DNA from: Pseudomonadota bacterium
GTDB taxonomy: Bacteria > Pseudomonadota > Alphaproteobacteria > Rhizobiales > Hyphomicrobiaceae
NCBI GenBank assembly: GCA_023405815.1
Contig: JAEXXM010000043.1
Location: 55,614 to 119,613, forward strand
DNA: 64,000 bases
Direction: 5' to 3'
Positions 9,342 to 17,731 of the stretch are shown here, one piece after another. The translations under genes and the position numbers were made by a program. Position 1 is the first letter of the stretch. Each line of letters starts with the position of its first letter. The notes beneath the pieces were generated by a model. The model was not told where the DNA came from. It ran no database searches and saw only the letters and a program-made list of their open reading frames with translations.

Positions 9342-9710
9342 TTAGCGGCAGCAGCAGCGCTTGCGGAAGTACTTGACGGCTGCGACGGTGCGGTAAGCGC
9401 GCACGCGCTCCCAGGTCACCTTGCGGACAACCGACACGGTCGGCTGCTGAACGGCGACGCGGCGATAGAACTTACGGCAGCCGCAGCGATCGCTGTACAG
9501 CTTCTTCGCCCAAACGGTGCGATAGCTGCGCACGCGCTCGTAAGAAACCTTACGCACCAGCTTCGTCGTCGGCTGACGATAGTAGACCTTCTTCGCGACA
9601 GTGCAGCAACCGCCGCGATCAAACCAATGTGCCTCCGCAGAGGTCGTCATGGCCATGCTCGTACCGGCCATTACACCCGCGGCAACCAGAACTCCAAGAA
9701 GCCCACGCAT
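9342..9710 (-). CDS. secreted basic protein with two internal repeats
   Basis: 122 residues with a signal peptide ending at about residue 27 (SAEA-HWF). The mature protein consists largely of two copies of a ~33-residue unit: TTKLVRKVSYERVRSYRTV... ending DRCGCR, and PTVSVVRKVTWERVRAYRTV... ending KRCCCR. Each repeat has a VRKV(S/T)(Y/W)ERVR(S/A)YRTV core and ends in a Cys pair; another Cys pair (GGCC) opens the mature region. It is very basic. No family is recognised; an envelope-bound, disulfide-stabilised protein is a reasonable inference. Confidence 0.7.
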   Translation of the reverse strand: MRGLLGVLVAAGVMAGTSMAMTTSAEAHWFDRGGCCTVAKKVYYRQPTTKLVRKVSYERVRSYRTVWAKKLYSDRCGCRKFYRRVAVQQPTVSVVRKVTWERVRAYRTVAAVKYFRKRCCCR

Positions 9711-10128
9711 TCGAAACTCCCAAATTCACCCACGCACGATTTTCAATGTCTGGCGGTTTGGTAATAGACCTAATTCGCCAAACGGCACGCGAAATGGATA
9801 ACAGCGGCCGCCGTAAAAATCGGTTAGCCCGAAAAACAAAACGAATGCATCTCTCGGTATGGTTAACGAAGGGAATCTGAGCCGGCGTCACACGTGCCAA
9901 AACGACAAGAAGTGCGTGAAATAGCGCTATGTTAGTGAGTTGGGCGATGGGTGAAAATGCAACCGTCCATTTCCGATCAAAAAATAATAAAGCGCTCGGA
10001 CATAAAAATAACGATTAGAATTTCAATGCGCGCTGATGCGTAAATGCGTGGCAATAATCGGCTGCGCCAATTTCTGGCGCGCGGACATCAGTAATTAGGA
10101 TTTCGCGGCTTCGGCGCGTGATCCGGGA
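9711..10128. other. gene-free stretch
   Basis: About 420 bp with noticeably more A+T than the neighbours (especially 9890-10080). No reading frame with a ribosome site, no tRNA and no strong hairpin is visible. It should carry the promoter of the minus-strand repeat protein at its left edge. Confidence 0.5.
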
Positions 10129-10836
10129 CTAGCGGCAGCTCTCGGCGCGCTCGGCGTCTTTCTTGATGGCGTGGCCGATCGGGTCGGGTGTCGATCCGGT
10201 CACGTCGAGGGGATCGGTGCAGCGCCAGGCGGAGAGGACTTTCGGTTGCCCGAGGGCAGCGCTCTTGGCCACCGGTAGCTCGGGGGTAGATGCCGTGATC
10301 GTCGCCGTCGTCCTCGGCGGCATGACGGCTGGAACCGGCGTCGGCGCCTTGATGGTCTTTTCGGCCATCGCCTTGGCGAAGCAACGATCGAGGTTGGCGC
10401 AACGGCGCTTGGCGGAGGGGTGGGTATCCGTCTCCGGGGCGCCCTCGAAGCTGTCGCAGACCTCATTGAGGCCTTTGCGGTCGAGCCAGCCCTCGCGAAC
10501 GCCGTAGCCTACCGCATAGCAGTCGGCGTCGAGCTCGCTGTCGCCCACCGAGATGTGTCCGCACTCGTGCTTGAACACGAAGAGGCGCACCGTCGGGGGC
10601 TGCCTGTTGAGCATGTTGGGGTTGAGGATGAGCACCGTGTCGCCAGCACCGCCTTCGCTCGGCAGCTCGCGGTCGATCATGATGTCGGCCTTCCCGCAGG
10701 ACATCTTGCGCCCGGCGAGCGTGATGCTGCGGCCGACCCATTCCTCGCCGGCGTGGGCGACGGGTGCGAAGGCTGACGATGCGGCGAGGCCCGAAAGAGC
10801 CACGGGCAGCCACAGGAGGTTACGCAACTTGACCAT
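10129..10836 (-). CDS. exported HExxH protein, putative zinc peptidase
   Basis: 235 residues. Signal peptide to about residue 29 (FAPVAHA-GEE). The central motif FKHECGHISVGDSELDADCYAV resembles a zincin site: HECGH as HExxH and, 7-10 residues on, E/D residues (ELDAD) able to supply the third ligand. Six Cys in the first 150 residues suggest disulfides. A Pro/Ala/Thr-rich linker (about 155-190) leads to a short C-terminal segment with two more Cys. Peptidase activity is inferred from the motif alone. Confidence 0.65.
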   Translation of the reverse strand: MVKLRNLLWLPVALSGLAASSAFAPVAHAGEEWVGRSITLAGRKMSCGKADIMIDRELPSEGGAGDTVLILNPNMLNRQPPTVRLFVFKHECGHISVGDSELDADCYAVGYGVREGWLDRKGLNEVCDSFEGAPETDTHPSAKRRCANLDRCFAKAMAEKTIKAPTPVPAVMPPRTTATITASTPELPVAKSAALGQPKVLSAWRCTDPLDVTGSTPDPIGHAIKKDAERAESCR

Positions 10837-11071
10837 GTACCAGGCTCGCTCGGCCCCCCGGCTCCCCTCGGCAGCCGGGAATTAAGTGGCTGATTTAGCC
10901 CGAATTAGGACGTCGAACGCCCGCGCCCCTGTCGGCCCGCGGGAATTCTAGCTGGTGGGATGCGAACAAAGTGTGGATGCCCGATTAGGGGCGGCTTCAC
11001 TCGTGGCATCGACAACTGCGCGGGCACTAACCATGATGGAGATCGGTGCGGCAGGGTGAGAGGGCTGGGGG

Positions 11072-11728
11072 ATGACGCAGGAAAAAGACGCTCAGGGGAT
11101 CGACCTCGACATCAAGGATGCGCTGGAGGGTCATGAGCGGTTCCGCCAGCAATTCGAGCGCGACCGGGCGTTCTACCGGGGACTAGCCACCAAGAAGCAG
11201 AAGCCGCGCCTACTCTGGATCGGCTGCGCCGACAGCCGCGTCGTGCCGGCGACGATCACCAACGCCGACCCAGGCGAGCTGTTCGAGGTGCGCAACATCG
11301 CCAACGTGGTGCCGCCTGCCGATGCGGCCGACGATACCGTGGGCGCGGCCATCGAGTATGGGGTCGGGCATCTCGGCATCGACGACATCATCGTCTGCGG
11401 CCACACCGGATGCGGCGGCATCGCCGCGCTCCTGGAGCCGACGCCGCCGGCCAGCAATGCCCACCTCGGCCGCTGGATGGAGTTCACCAAGCCGGCGCAT
11501 CAGCTGGTTGCAGCAGCGGGCGTTCCGGCCGAGGAGCGGCTGGCTGCGACCATCAAGGCGCATGTTCAGTTCCAGCTCGACAACCTCATGACCTACGCGG
11601 TCATCCGCGAGGGGGTTGCCGCGGGGCGGATCAAAGTGCACGGCTGGATTTACGACATGCACACAGGTGAGCTCTCGGCCTACGATCCGCATGCCGGCGG
11701 CTGGCGCGGCCTGCTCGAAGGAGCCTAG
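11072..11728 (+). CDS. beta-class carbonic anhydrase
   Basis: 218 residues. Interconverts CO2 and bicarbonate. The zinc ligands are visible as Cys52 in GCADSR (with the Asp54-Arg56 dyad), His111 and Cys114 in GHTGCGG. The intervening VRNIANVVPP and AAIEYGVGHLGI segments are characteristic of the cyanobacterial/plant-like branch of the family. No signal peptide, so cytoplasmic. It stands alone, upstream of tolQ. Confidence 0.93.
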   Translation: MTQEKDAQGIDLDIKDALEGHERFRQQFERDRAFYRGLATKKQKPRLLWIGCADSRVVPATITNADPGELFEVRNIANVVPPADAADDTVGAAIEYGVGHLGIDDIIVCGHTGCGGIAALLEPTPPASNAHLGRWMEFTKPAHQLVAAAGVPAEERLAATIKAHVQFQLDNLMTYAVIREGVAAGRIKVHGWIYDMHTGELSAYDPHAGGWRGLLEGA

Positions 11729-11973
11729 CTCGGCTGGACCGGCACCCCGGCCGCTAGCGGCGGGATGAGCTAGAATGCGCCCGGCAATGCCGAGTCGGGG
11801 TTGGCGGCGCCGCCGTTTGGTCATATTGCGAGGCAACATGCCCTCTTGGGGATGTGGGCGAAGCACGTCACACTCGGGCTTCGGTTGCGCACGGCCGGCT
11901 CATCCGGTCGGATGGCGCCGCTGCTGCTGTGGTCGCCCGCATCCGAACTCATCCTACGTCACTGGATAACCAA

Positions 11974-12690
11974 ATGAACCCCACCGATCTTGCGCAGGAA
12001 GCCATCGGTCCAGCACCGGTGCACGGCGTCTCCTTCCTCGAACTCTTCCTGCAAGCGCACATCGTGGTGCAGATGGTCATGGCGGGGCTGCTCATAGCCT
12101 CGATATGGTCGTGGGCCATCGTCGTCGAGAAGTTCTTCGCCTTCAGACGGGCGCGCATCGAGTCGGACCGCTTCGAGCACATGTTCTGGTCGGGGCAGTC
12201 GCTGGACGAACTCTACACCGCGCTGTCGCGCACCAAGCCGATCACCATGGCGGCGCTGTTCGTTGCGGCGATGCGCGAGTGGAAGCGCTCGGTGGAGGGC
12301 AACATCCGCGCCCTCGGCGGCATCCAGCTGCGCGTCGAGAAGGTGATGGACGTCACCATCAGCCGCGAGATGGAGCGGCTCGACAGGCGGCTCTTGTTCC
12401 TCGCGACCGTCGGCTCGACGGCGCCATTCGTCGGCCTCTTCGGTACGGTCTGGGGCATCATGTCGAGCTTCCAAGCGATCGCCGTATCGAAAAACACCAA
12501 CCTCGCCGTGGTTGCACCCGGTATCGCCGAAGCCTTGTTCGCGACCGCGCTCGGCCTCGTTGCCGCCATTCCGGCGGTCATTTTCTACAATAAGTTCTCC
12601 GCCGACAGCGCGGCGATCAGCCATCGGCTCGAGGCATTCGCCGACGAGTTCGCAGCCATCGTCTCGCGGCAGATCGACGTCAGAAGCTGA
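11974..12690 (+). CDS. tolQ: TolQ, Tol-Pal proton-channel subunit
   Basis: Inner-membrane subunit that with TolR converts proton flow into movement of TolA. The 238 residues have three membrane segments (about 25-47, 140-165 and 180-200), including LATVGSTAPFVGLFGTVWGI, the MotA/TolQ/ExbB signature. ATG 11974 gives the usual length; an upstream GTG at 11854 would add 40 atypical residues. First gene of the tolQRAB operon. Confidence 0.95.
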   Translation: MNPTDLAQEAIGPAPVHGVSFLELFLQAHIVVQMVMAGLLIASIWSWAIVVEKFFAFRRARIESDRFEHMFWSGQSLDELYTALSRTKPITMAALFVAAMREWKRSVEGNIRALGGIQLRVEKVMDVTISREMERLDRRLLFLATVGSTAPFVGLFGTVWGIMSSFQAIAVSKNTNLAVVAPGIAEALFATALGLVAAIPAVIFYNKFSADSAAISHRLEAFADEFAAIVSRQIDVRS

Positions 12691-12726
12691 CGCCGGCAGG
12701 GCAATCAGGAAGGCGCAGAAGGCAGA

Positions 12727-13176
12727 ATGGGCGCGAGCATCAAAGCGAATACGGGAGCCGGGGGCAAGCGTCGCCGGCGTGGCCGACACGCGCCGATGAG
12801 CGAGATCAACGTCACGCCGATGGTCGACGTCATGCTCGTGCTGCTCATCATCTTCATGGTCGCCGCGCCGCTGCTTCAGGTCGGCGTGCCGATCGAGCTG
12901 CCGCAGGCGAAGGGCAAGCAGCTCGAAGCGAACAAGGAGCCGCTCGCCATCAGCGTCAAAGCGGACGGCAGCGTATTCATCGGCGAGACGCAGGTGCCGC
13001 TGGATGAGATCGCGCCGAAGCTGAAAGCGATCGCCAAGAACGGATACGACGAGCAGATCTTCGTGCGCGGCGACAAGGGCGTCGCCTACGGTACGGTGAT
13101 GCGGGTCATGGGGCGCATCAGCGCCGGTGGCTTCCGCAAAGTGTCGCTGGTCACGGAAGTGGAGGAAGGAGGCTAA
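12727..13176 (+). CDS. tolR: TolR, Tol-Pal energising subunit
   Basis: 149 residues, ExbD/TolR family. A basic Gly-rich N-terminus (GKRRRRGRHAP) precedes EINVTPMVDVMLVLLIIFMV, whose Asp is the proton-accepting membrane residue. The periplasmic domain follows (VPIELPQAKGKQ...). It overlaps functionally with TolQ and is 36 bp downstream of it; the tolA start is 2 bp after its stop. Confidence 0.95.
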   Translation: MGASIKANTGAGGKRRRRGRHAPMSEINVTPMVDVMLVLLIIFMVAAPLLQVGVPIELPQAKGKQLEANKEPLAISVKADGSVFIGETQVPLDEIAPKLKAIAKNGYDEQIFVRGDKGVAYGTVMRVMGRISAGGFRKVSLVTEVEEGG

Positions 13177-13178
13177 GC

Positions 13179-14228
13179 GTGACCCGCGGGCTTCTCACCT
13201 CGTTCGTCGGCCATGCCCTGCTGTTGGCCTACGCGCTGTTCAACATTCCGCACGCGCCACCCGACCTGCCAATGGTCATCCCGATCGAGGCGACAATCGT
13301 CACCCCGTCGGAGCTGACGCGCCTGAAGCAGGGCGATCCCAACGCCAAGCAGCTCGAAGCGAAGGCCAAGGAAGAGCCGCCGCAGGAGACCTCCAAGAAG
13401 GAAGCCGAGAAGCCAAAGCCGATCACGGCGCCGCCTCCCGCGGCCGAGCCTCCGCCGCCGGCGGATCCGCAGAAGAGCGAGCCGCCGCCCGAGCCCAAGA
13501 AGGATCCGATCGCCGAGAAGCTCGCGGCAGCGCCGCCCGAGCCGACGCCGGAGCCTGGCCCGACGCCGGATGAAAAGAAGAAGCTCGAGGAGAAACTCGA
13601 GCAGGAGCGCAAGGCCGAGGAAGACAAGAAGAAGGCCGAAGAAAAGAAAAAAGCGGACGAGAAGAAGAAGGCCGACGAAAAGAAGAAGGCAGAGGAAAAA
13701 AAGAAAGCCGAGGAGCGGAAGAAGAAGCTCGCCGAGGAGAAGCGCAAGCGCGACGAGAAGAACAAGTTCGACGCGGACAAGATCGCAGCGCTGCTCGACA
13801 AGACGCCAGACAAGCGCGGTGCGCCGCAGACATCTACGCCGCCGACCAAGCCGACCGACTACACGGGGCCGACGGCCGGCGAGCGGCAGGGGCACGACAC
13901 AGTGCTATCGGCGCGGCAGCAGGACCTCCTCTTGTCGATGATCAACCGTCAGCTCGAGCCGTGCGCACGATTGCCGGGCGGGGGTGGTGGTCCAGACACG
14001 CCGGTCGTCAACGTGCGCTTCCAACTCAATCAGGACGGCTCGCTCAACGGCGAGCCGACCGTCGTCAACCGGCAGAACACGCCGCTCTTCGCCATCGCGG
14101 CCGAGGCTTCGGTGCGCGCGGTCAAGCAGTGCGCGCCGTTCCAGCTTCCGCCCGACATGTACGGCGCATGGAGCACGGTCACTTGGGCGTTCGATTGGCC
14201 CGTCATCTTGGGGCTGGTGCAGCGCTAG
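13179..14228 (+). CDS. tolA: TolA, Tol-Pal trans-envelope protein
   Basis: 349 residues from a GTG start preceded by GGAGGAAGGAGG. Residues Ser8 and His12 on the N-terminal membrane helix (TSFVGHALLLAYAL) form the SxxxH face that contacts TolQR. A long Pro-rich segment (60-125) and a Lys/Glu/Ala-rich coiled coil with KKAEEKKKADEKKK-type repeats (about 128-195) span the periplasm. The C-terminal domain (about 235-349) has the Cys pair expected for a disulfide (PCARLPG, KQCAPFQ). It connects the inner-membrane motor to TolB/Pal. Confidence 0.93.
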   Translation: MTRGLLTSFVGHALLLAYALFNIPHAPPDLPMVIPIEATIVTPSELTRLKQGDPNAKQLEAKAKEEPPQETSKKEAEKPKPITAPPPAAEPPPPADPQKSEPPPEPKKDPIAEKLAAAPPEPTPEPGPTPDEKKKLEEKLEQERKAEEDKKKAEEKKKADEKKKADEKKKAEEKKKAEERKKKLAEEKRKRDEKNKFDADKIAALLDKTPDKRGAPQTSTPPTKPTDYTGPTAGERQGHDTVLSARQQDLLLSMINRQLEPCARLPGGGGGPDTPVVNVRFQLNQDGSLNGEPTVVNRQNTPLFAIAAEASVRAVKQCAPFQLPPDMYGAWSTVTWAFDWPVILGLVQR

Positions 14229-14287
14229 GAATGCGCGCGGACGCAAATCGGTGTTAAAGGGCCCGCACGGGCAAGGATCGAAGCGAT

Positions 14288-15769
14288 ATGCAGGACGGGA
14301 TCGGGCGAATGGCAGCGAAGCAGGGCAGGACGTATCGAGGGCGGTTAGTGCTGCTCGGCATGCTGGCCACGCTGGCCGCTGCGCTGTCGATCGTACCGGC
14401 CTCGGCGCAGCGCCCCGACGACAGCTACAAGGGGCCTTCGTCGGGCGGAGGGCTCGATGCCCAGTTGCGCCAGTTCGAGGCGCCTCCGGCGCAGCCGGGC
14501 GGCGGAGGTAGCGGCTTGGTCGGCGGCGGGGGTGGGCTGCAGGGCCGGCAGACGCAGGGCACGATTGCGCCCATTCCGATCGCAATTCCCTTCTTCCTCG
14601 GTCCAGATCAAAAGCTCTCCACCGATATCGCCGAGGTGGTCACCGCCGATCTCGGCAATTCTGGGCTGTTCGAGCCGCTCGACCGGGGCTCGTTCCTGGA
14701 GCAGGTGCGCGACGTCAACGCCGCGCCGCGATTCCCCGACTGGCGGGCAATTCGCGCCGATGCGCTCGTCGTCGGCGATGTCGAGCGCGGCGCCGACGGC
14801 CGTATCGTGGCGCAGTTCCGTCTTTGGGACGTAACCACGGGGCGCCAGCTCGCGGGGCAGCGGTTCGCGACGAGCGCGCAGAACTGGCGGCGCGTCGGCC
14901 ACATCATCGCCGACCAGGTCTACAAACAGCTCACGGGTGAATCCGGCTACTTCGACACGCGCGTCGTGTTCGTCGACGAGACGGGACCGAAGGACCGGCG
15001 TGTGAAGCGCCTCGCCATCATGGACCAGGACGGGGCCAACGTGCGGCTTCTGAGCCGCGGCCAGGAGCTGGTGCTGACGCCGCGGTTTTCCCCGACGAAT
15101 CAGGAAATTACCTTCATGTCCTACGCCGGGGACCAGCCGCGCGTGTTCCTGATGAACCTCGAGACGGGGCAGCGGGAGATCGTCGGCGACTTCCCGGGCA
15201 TGACGTTCGCGCCGCGCTTCTCGCCGGACGGACAGCGGGTCATCCTGAGCCTGCAGGAAGGTGGCAACTCGGCGATCTACGAGATGGACCTCAGGACGCG
15301 GCAGCGGCGCCAGCTCACGCCGGGAACGGCGATCGACACGAGCCCAAGCTACTCGCCGGACGGACGCCAGGTCGTGTTCGAGTCGGACCGTGACCGCTCG
15401 CAGCAGATCTACGTGATGAACTCCGACGGCTCCGGGGCACATCGCATCAGCCAGGGCGAGGGGTCGTACTCGACGCCGGTCTGGTCGCCGCGCGGGGACT
15501 ACATCGCGTTTACCAAGCAACTCGGCGGCCGGTTCCTGATCGGCGTGATGCGCCCCGACGGGACGGGAGAGCGCGTGCTCACGGAGGGCTACCACAACGA
15601 GGGGCCGACATGGGCTCCGAACGGGCGTGTGCTGATGTTCTTCCGCGAATCACAGGGGGCGAACGGGGGATCGCGAATCTTCTCGATCGACCTGACGGGC
15701 TACAACGAGCGCCAGATTCGCACTCCGGCGTTCGCATCCGATCCGGCGTGGTCGCCGCTCCTGAATTGA
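14288..15769 (+). CDS. tolB: TolB, periplasmic Tol-Pal beta-propeller
   Basis: 493 residues. A signal sequence ends in IVPASAQ near residue 42, followed by a Gly-rich insert unusual for the family (about 45-85), the N-terminal TolB domain ([10 protein letters not shown]...), and six beta-propeller blades with repeated S.DG(R/Q) turns, for example [15 protein letters not shown]. It binds Pal and TolA during outer-membrane constriction. Later in-frame ATGs exist (14312, 14357), so the exact start is open. Confidence 0.94.
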   Translation: MQDGIGRMAAKQGRTYRGRLVLLGMLATLAAALSIVPASAQRPDDSYKGPSSGGGLDAQLRQFEAPPAQPGGGGSGLVGGGGGLQGRQTQGTIAPIPIAIPFFLGPDQKLSTDIAEVVTADLGNSGLFEPLDRGSFLEQVRDVNAAPRFPDWRAIRADALVVGDVERGADGRIVAQFRLWDVTTGRQLAGQRFATSAQNWRRVGHIIADQVYKQLTGESGYFDTRVVFVDETGPKDRRVKRLAIMDQDGANVRLLSRGQELVLTPRFSPTNQEITFMSYAGDQPRVFLMNLETGQREIVGDFPGMTFAPRFSPDGQRVILSLQEGGNSAIYEMDLRTRQRRQLTPGTAIDTSPSYSPDGRQVVFESDRDRSQQIYVMNSDGSGAHRISQGEGSYSTPVWSPRGDYIAFTKQLGGRFLIGVMRPDGTGERVLTEGYHNEGPTWAPNGRVLMFFRESQGANGGSRIFSIDLTGYNERQIRTPAFASDPAWSPLLN

Positions 15770-15777
15770 AACACCGT

Positions 15778-15792
15778 TTAACCGTAAATTAA
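15778..15792. promoter_or_regulatory. candidate CtrA box upstream of lipoprotein triplet
   Basis: TTAA-ccgtaaa-TTAA, an exact match to the alphaproteobacterial CtrA consensus TTAA-N7-TTAA. It begins 9 bp after the tolB stop and about 250 bp before the first small lipoprotein gene. Occupancy is inferred. Confidence 0.45.
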
Positions 15793-16042
15793 CCAACGCT
15801 CGGCATGAATCGTGAGCAGACGCCTCGCCGCCGGAGGGGCGAGTTTACCGCGTAAATTCGGGCTTTTCCGGCGAGGACGATCGGCCGATGCCAGTGGCTG
15901 AGGACGGTGGGGAACGGAGTTGCATTTTCGCACCTACCGGCTTGGAAAACTGAGGGATAAACGCCTCTGTTCTTGATCAAGTCGGGCCGCACAAGTACCC
16001 CAGTATATGGCTAGTGCCGATAAAGCATCAGGAGATGAGACC

Positions 16043-16177
16043 ATGCAGGGTTTGAAGGGGCTGATCGTTTTGTCAGCAGTGGTTGCGGCCGTTGCTCTGG
16101 GCGCGTGCCGTCGTGAGGAACCTGCGCCACTGAAGCTCGGCGCTGATCTGCCTGCCGCTACGCAGCCCGCTCGCTAA
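16043..16177 (+). CDS. small lipoprotein, tandem copy 1
   Basis: 44 residues. A lipoprotein signal peptide ends in the lipobox VALGAC, followed by RREEPAPLKLGADLPAATQPAR. Arg after the acylated Cys predicts sorting to the outer membrane. AGGAG lies about 10 bp before the ATG. Two close homologues follow at 16218 and 16386. The mature peptide would be only about 23 residues. I do not recognise a named family; it is not an entericidin, and it lacks the CGLKGPL of LptM. Confidence 0.85.
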   Translation: MQGLKGLIVLSAVVAAVALGACRREEPAPLKLGADLPAATQPAR

Positions 16178-16217
16178 GAGCAGGCGGCAAGGCCAGGACA
16201 ACATAGGAGAAAATGCT

Positions 16218-16337
16218 ATGAAGAGTGCAATCGTGCTCGCCGTCGTCGTCGCTGCTGTTGCTCTGGGCGCTTGCCGTCGTGAAGAGCCGGCTCCGCTGAA
16301 GCTCGGCGCTGACATGACCACGGAAGTTGCTCGCTAA
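16218..16337 (+). CDS. small lipoprotein, tandem copy 2
   Basis: 39 residues. Same design as its neighbours: hydrophobic signal, lipobox VALGAC, then RREEPAPLKLGAD identical to copy 1, and a diverged tail MTTEVAR. A GGAGA ribosome site precedes the ATG. Separated from copy 1 by 40 bp, so the three are probably one transcript. Confidence 0.85.
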   Translation: MKSAIVLAVVVAAVALGACRREEPAPLKLGADMTTEVAR

Positions 16338-16385
16338 GCATTTCGCTTGGTCGAGGTGGGACAAACCTTTTTAGGAGATACGACG

Positions 16386-16511
16386 ATGAAGGGGGCCATC
16401 CTGATTGCGGCTGTTGCCGCGGCCGTTGCTCTCGGCGCTTGCCGCCGCGAGGAGCCTGCTCCGCTGAAGCTCGGCGCCGACCTCCCGGTCGCTGCCCAGC
16501 CGGCGCGCTAA
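16386..16511 (+). CDS. small lipoprotein, tandem copy 3
   Basis: 41 residues. Lipobox VALGAC, core RREEPAPLKLGAD again identical, tail LPVAAQPAR as in copy 1. The site TTTAGGAGATACGACG precedes the ATG. Signal peptides of the three copies vary while the first 13 residues after the Cys do not, showing selection on the mature peptide. pal lies 494 bp downstream. Confidence 0.85.
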   Translation: MKGAILIAAVAAAVALGACRREEPAPLKLGADLPVAAQPAR

Positions 16512-17005
16512 TCGGCTTAGTTACCTCCTCCCCGGCTGTTGCTGGGGAGGGCGAATTTACAGGGCTGAGATCGAGGCTTCAGGCGTCGATCTCAGCCCTG
16601 ACGCGTTTTGGGTGCGTCCGGTGCCCTTGATGCCTTTCTCGCCTGACGAGACAGCGTTTGAATGGGGCGGGTCCGGACCGGGGTAGGCGCGGCGCGCGGC
16701 CAGGGCGGCCTCGCGGAGGAGGTCCGCCGACTCATCGCGGCCAATGCCAGTGCACACTTGCTGAGCGATTGCCGCGCGGCCGGCGCGGCGCGAGGGCCAC
16801 ACCGGGTCCATTGGTCGCCGCGCGGGGAAGGTTTTCACCGGTTTATGCTTGGCGCTCGGTGCTTTCGCGCGACGAATCAACCGAAGGTGCCCGCTAATGT
16901 GAGGGACCGGCCACATTTTCGTACGAGCGGTCGGATAACTCCTCGTCGATCTGGAACGGTCGCTACGCTTCCGATGTTGTGCAAGCGGCGACGAAAGGGA
17001 ATTTC
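16512..17005. other. gene-free stretch between lipoproteins and pal
   Basis: Contains two hairpins near its left edge (cctcccc/ggggagg around 16526-16549 and the perfect 14-bp one at 16561) and then about 400 bp with no convincing gene. The pal promoter should lie in its right part. Confidence 0.5.
16561..16599. terminator. perfect 14-bp inverted repeat, probable terminator
   Basis: Arms agggctgagatcga and tcgatctcagccct with an 11-nt loop. A TTTT occurs about 5 nt after the right arm. It lies 50 bp after the third small lipoprotein gene, so it probably ends that transcript. Confidence 0.6.
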
Positions 17006-17515
17006 ATGGCCTCGACATCCTGGTTCACCCGCGCAACGCGCCTCCTTGCGGTCTTGCTCGTGGGTGCCCTGGTCGCCGCTTGCGCCAACAACGAGAACCA
17101 GCCGAACTCATCGCTGACAGGACGCGACGGGTCGGTGACGCCTGGCACGCATCGCGACTTCGCCGTCAACGTCGGCGACATCGTCTACTTCACGACCGAC
17201 AGCTCGGACCTGACGCCGGAAGCGACGACCATCCTGCAGAAGCAATCGCAATGGCTGCAGCAGTATCCGCAGTACACCATCACCATCGAGGGGCACGCGG
17301 ACGAGCGCGGTACGCGCGAGTACAACATCGCGCTCGGTGCGCGCCGCGCCACGACGGTGCGCAACTTCCTGGCTCAGAACGGTATCAACGGCTCGCGCAT
17401 CCGCACCATCTCGTATGGCAAGGAACGGCCGGTGGCGGTCTGCAACGACATCTCGTGCTGGTCGCAGAATCGCCGCGCGCAGACGGTGCTCAACTCGCGC
17501 ACTGCCGGCAACTAG
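17006..17515 (+). CDS. pal: Pal, peptidoglycan-associated lipoprotein
   Basis: 169 residues. Lipobox LVAAC at residues ~22-26 anchors it in the outer membrane. The OmpA-like domain starts near residue 60 (VYFTTDSSDLTPEA) and carries the peptidoglycan-binding signature EGHADERGTREYNIALGARRA and the terminal SQNRRAQ. ATG 17006 starts the signal peptide directly; a start at 16979 would add nine residues. A strong terminator follows, separating it from the hybrid OmpA gene. Confidence 0.96.
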   Translation: MASTSWFTRATRLLAVLLVGALVAACANNENQPNSSLTGRDGSVTPGTHRDFAVNVGDIVYFTTDSSDLTPEATTILQKQSQWLQQYPQYTITIEGHADERGTREYNIALGARRATTVRNFLAQNGINGSRIRTISYGKERPVAVCNDISCWSQNRRAQTVLNSRTAGN

Positions 17516-17544
17516 AGGCTCGCAATGTCGCCGTAATGCATTTC

Positions 17545-17571
17545 AATCCCGCGGGCGCTCCCCGCGGGATT
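17545..17571 (+). terminator. hairpin after pal
   Basis: Perfect 11-bp stem aatcccgcggg / cccgcgggatt with a 5-nt loop, followed by a weak T-containing stretch (gctgcttta). It lies 29 bp after the pal stop. Confidence 0.75.
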
Positions 17572-17731
17572 GCTGCTTTAGTCTGCTGTAAAATCGGGAC
17601 ATTTGCAGTGTGTGTGGCCAGGAGGCCCCACATCCACACCTCTGCGCGCAGGTGCGCAACACAGCAAAGATTTGCCGCAAAGCCTGAGCAATGATCGCTG
17701 AGATTTCAGCGGTTTGCTTGCGAGGATTTCG

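Noticed and set aside
13173..13895. Long Leu/Arg-rich minus-strand reading frame opposite tolA
   Set aside because: It is the complement of the Lys/Glu/Ala coiled-coil coding region; the composition is forced by tolA codons and there is no ribosome site.
16043..16511. Idea that the small lipoproteins are entericidin toxin-antitoxin peptides
   Set aside because: The mature sequences lack entericidin-like helices, and all three share one core instead of an antagonistic pair.
16557..16916. 119-codon minus-strand frame between the lipoproteins and pal
   Set aside because: It crosses the perfect inverted repeat at 16561, has no ribosome site and no recognisable protein pattern.
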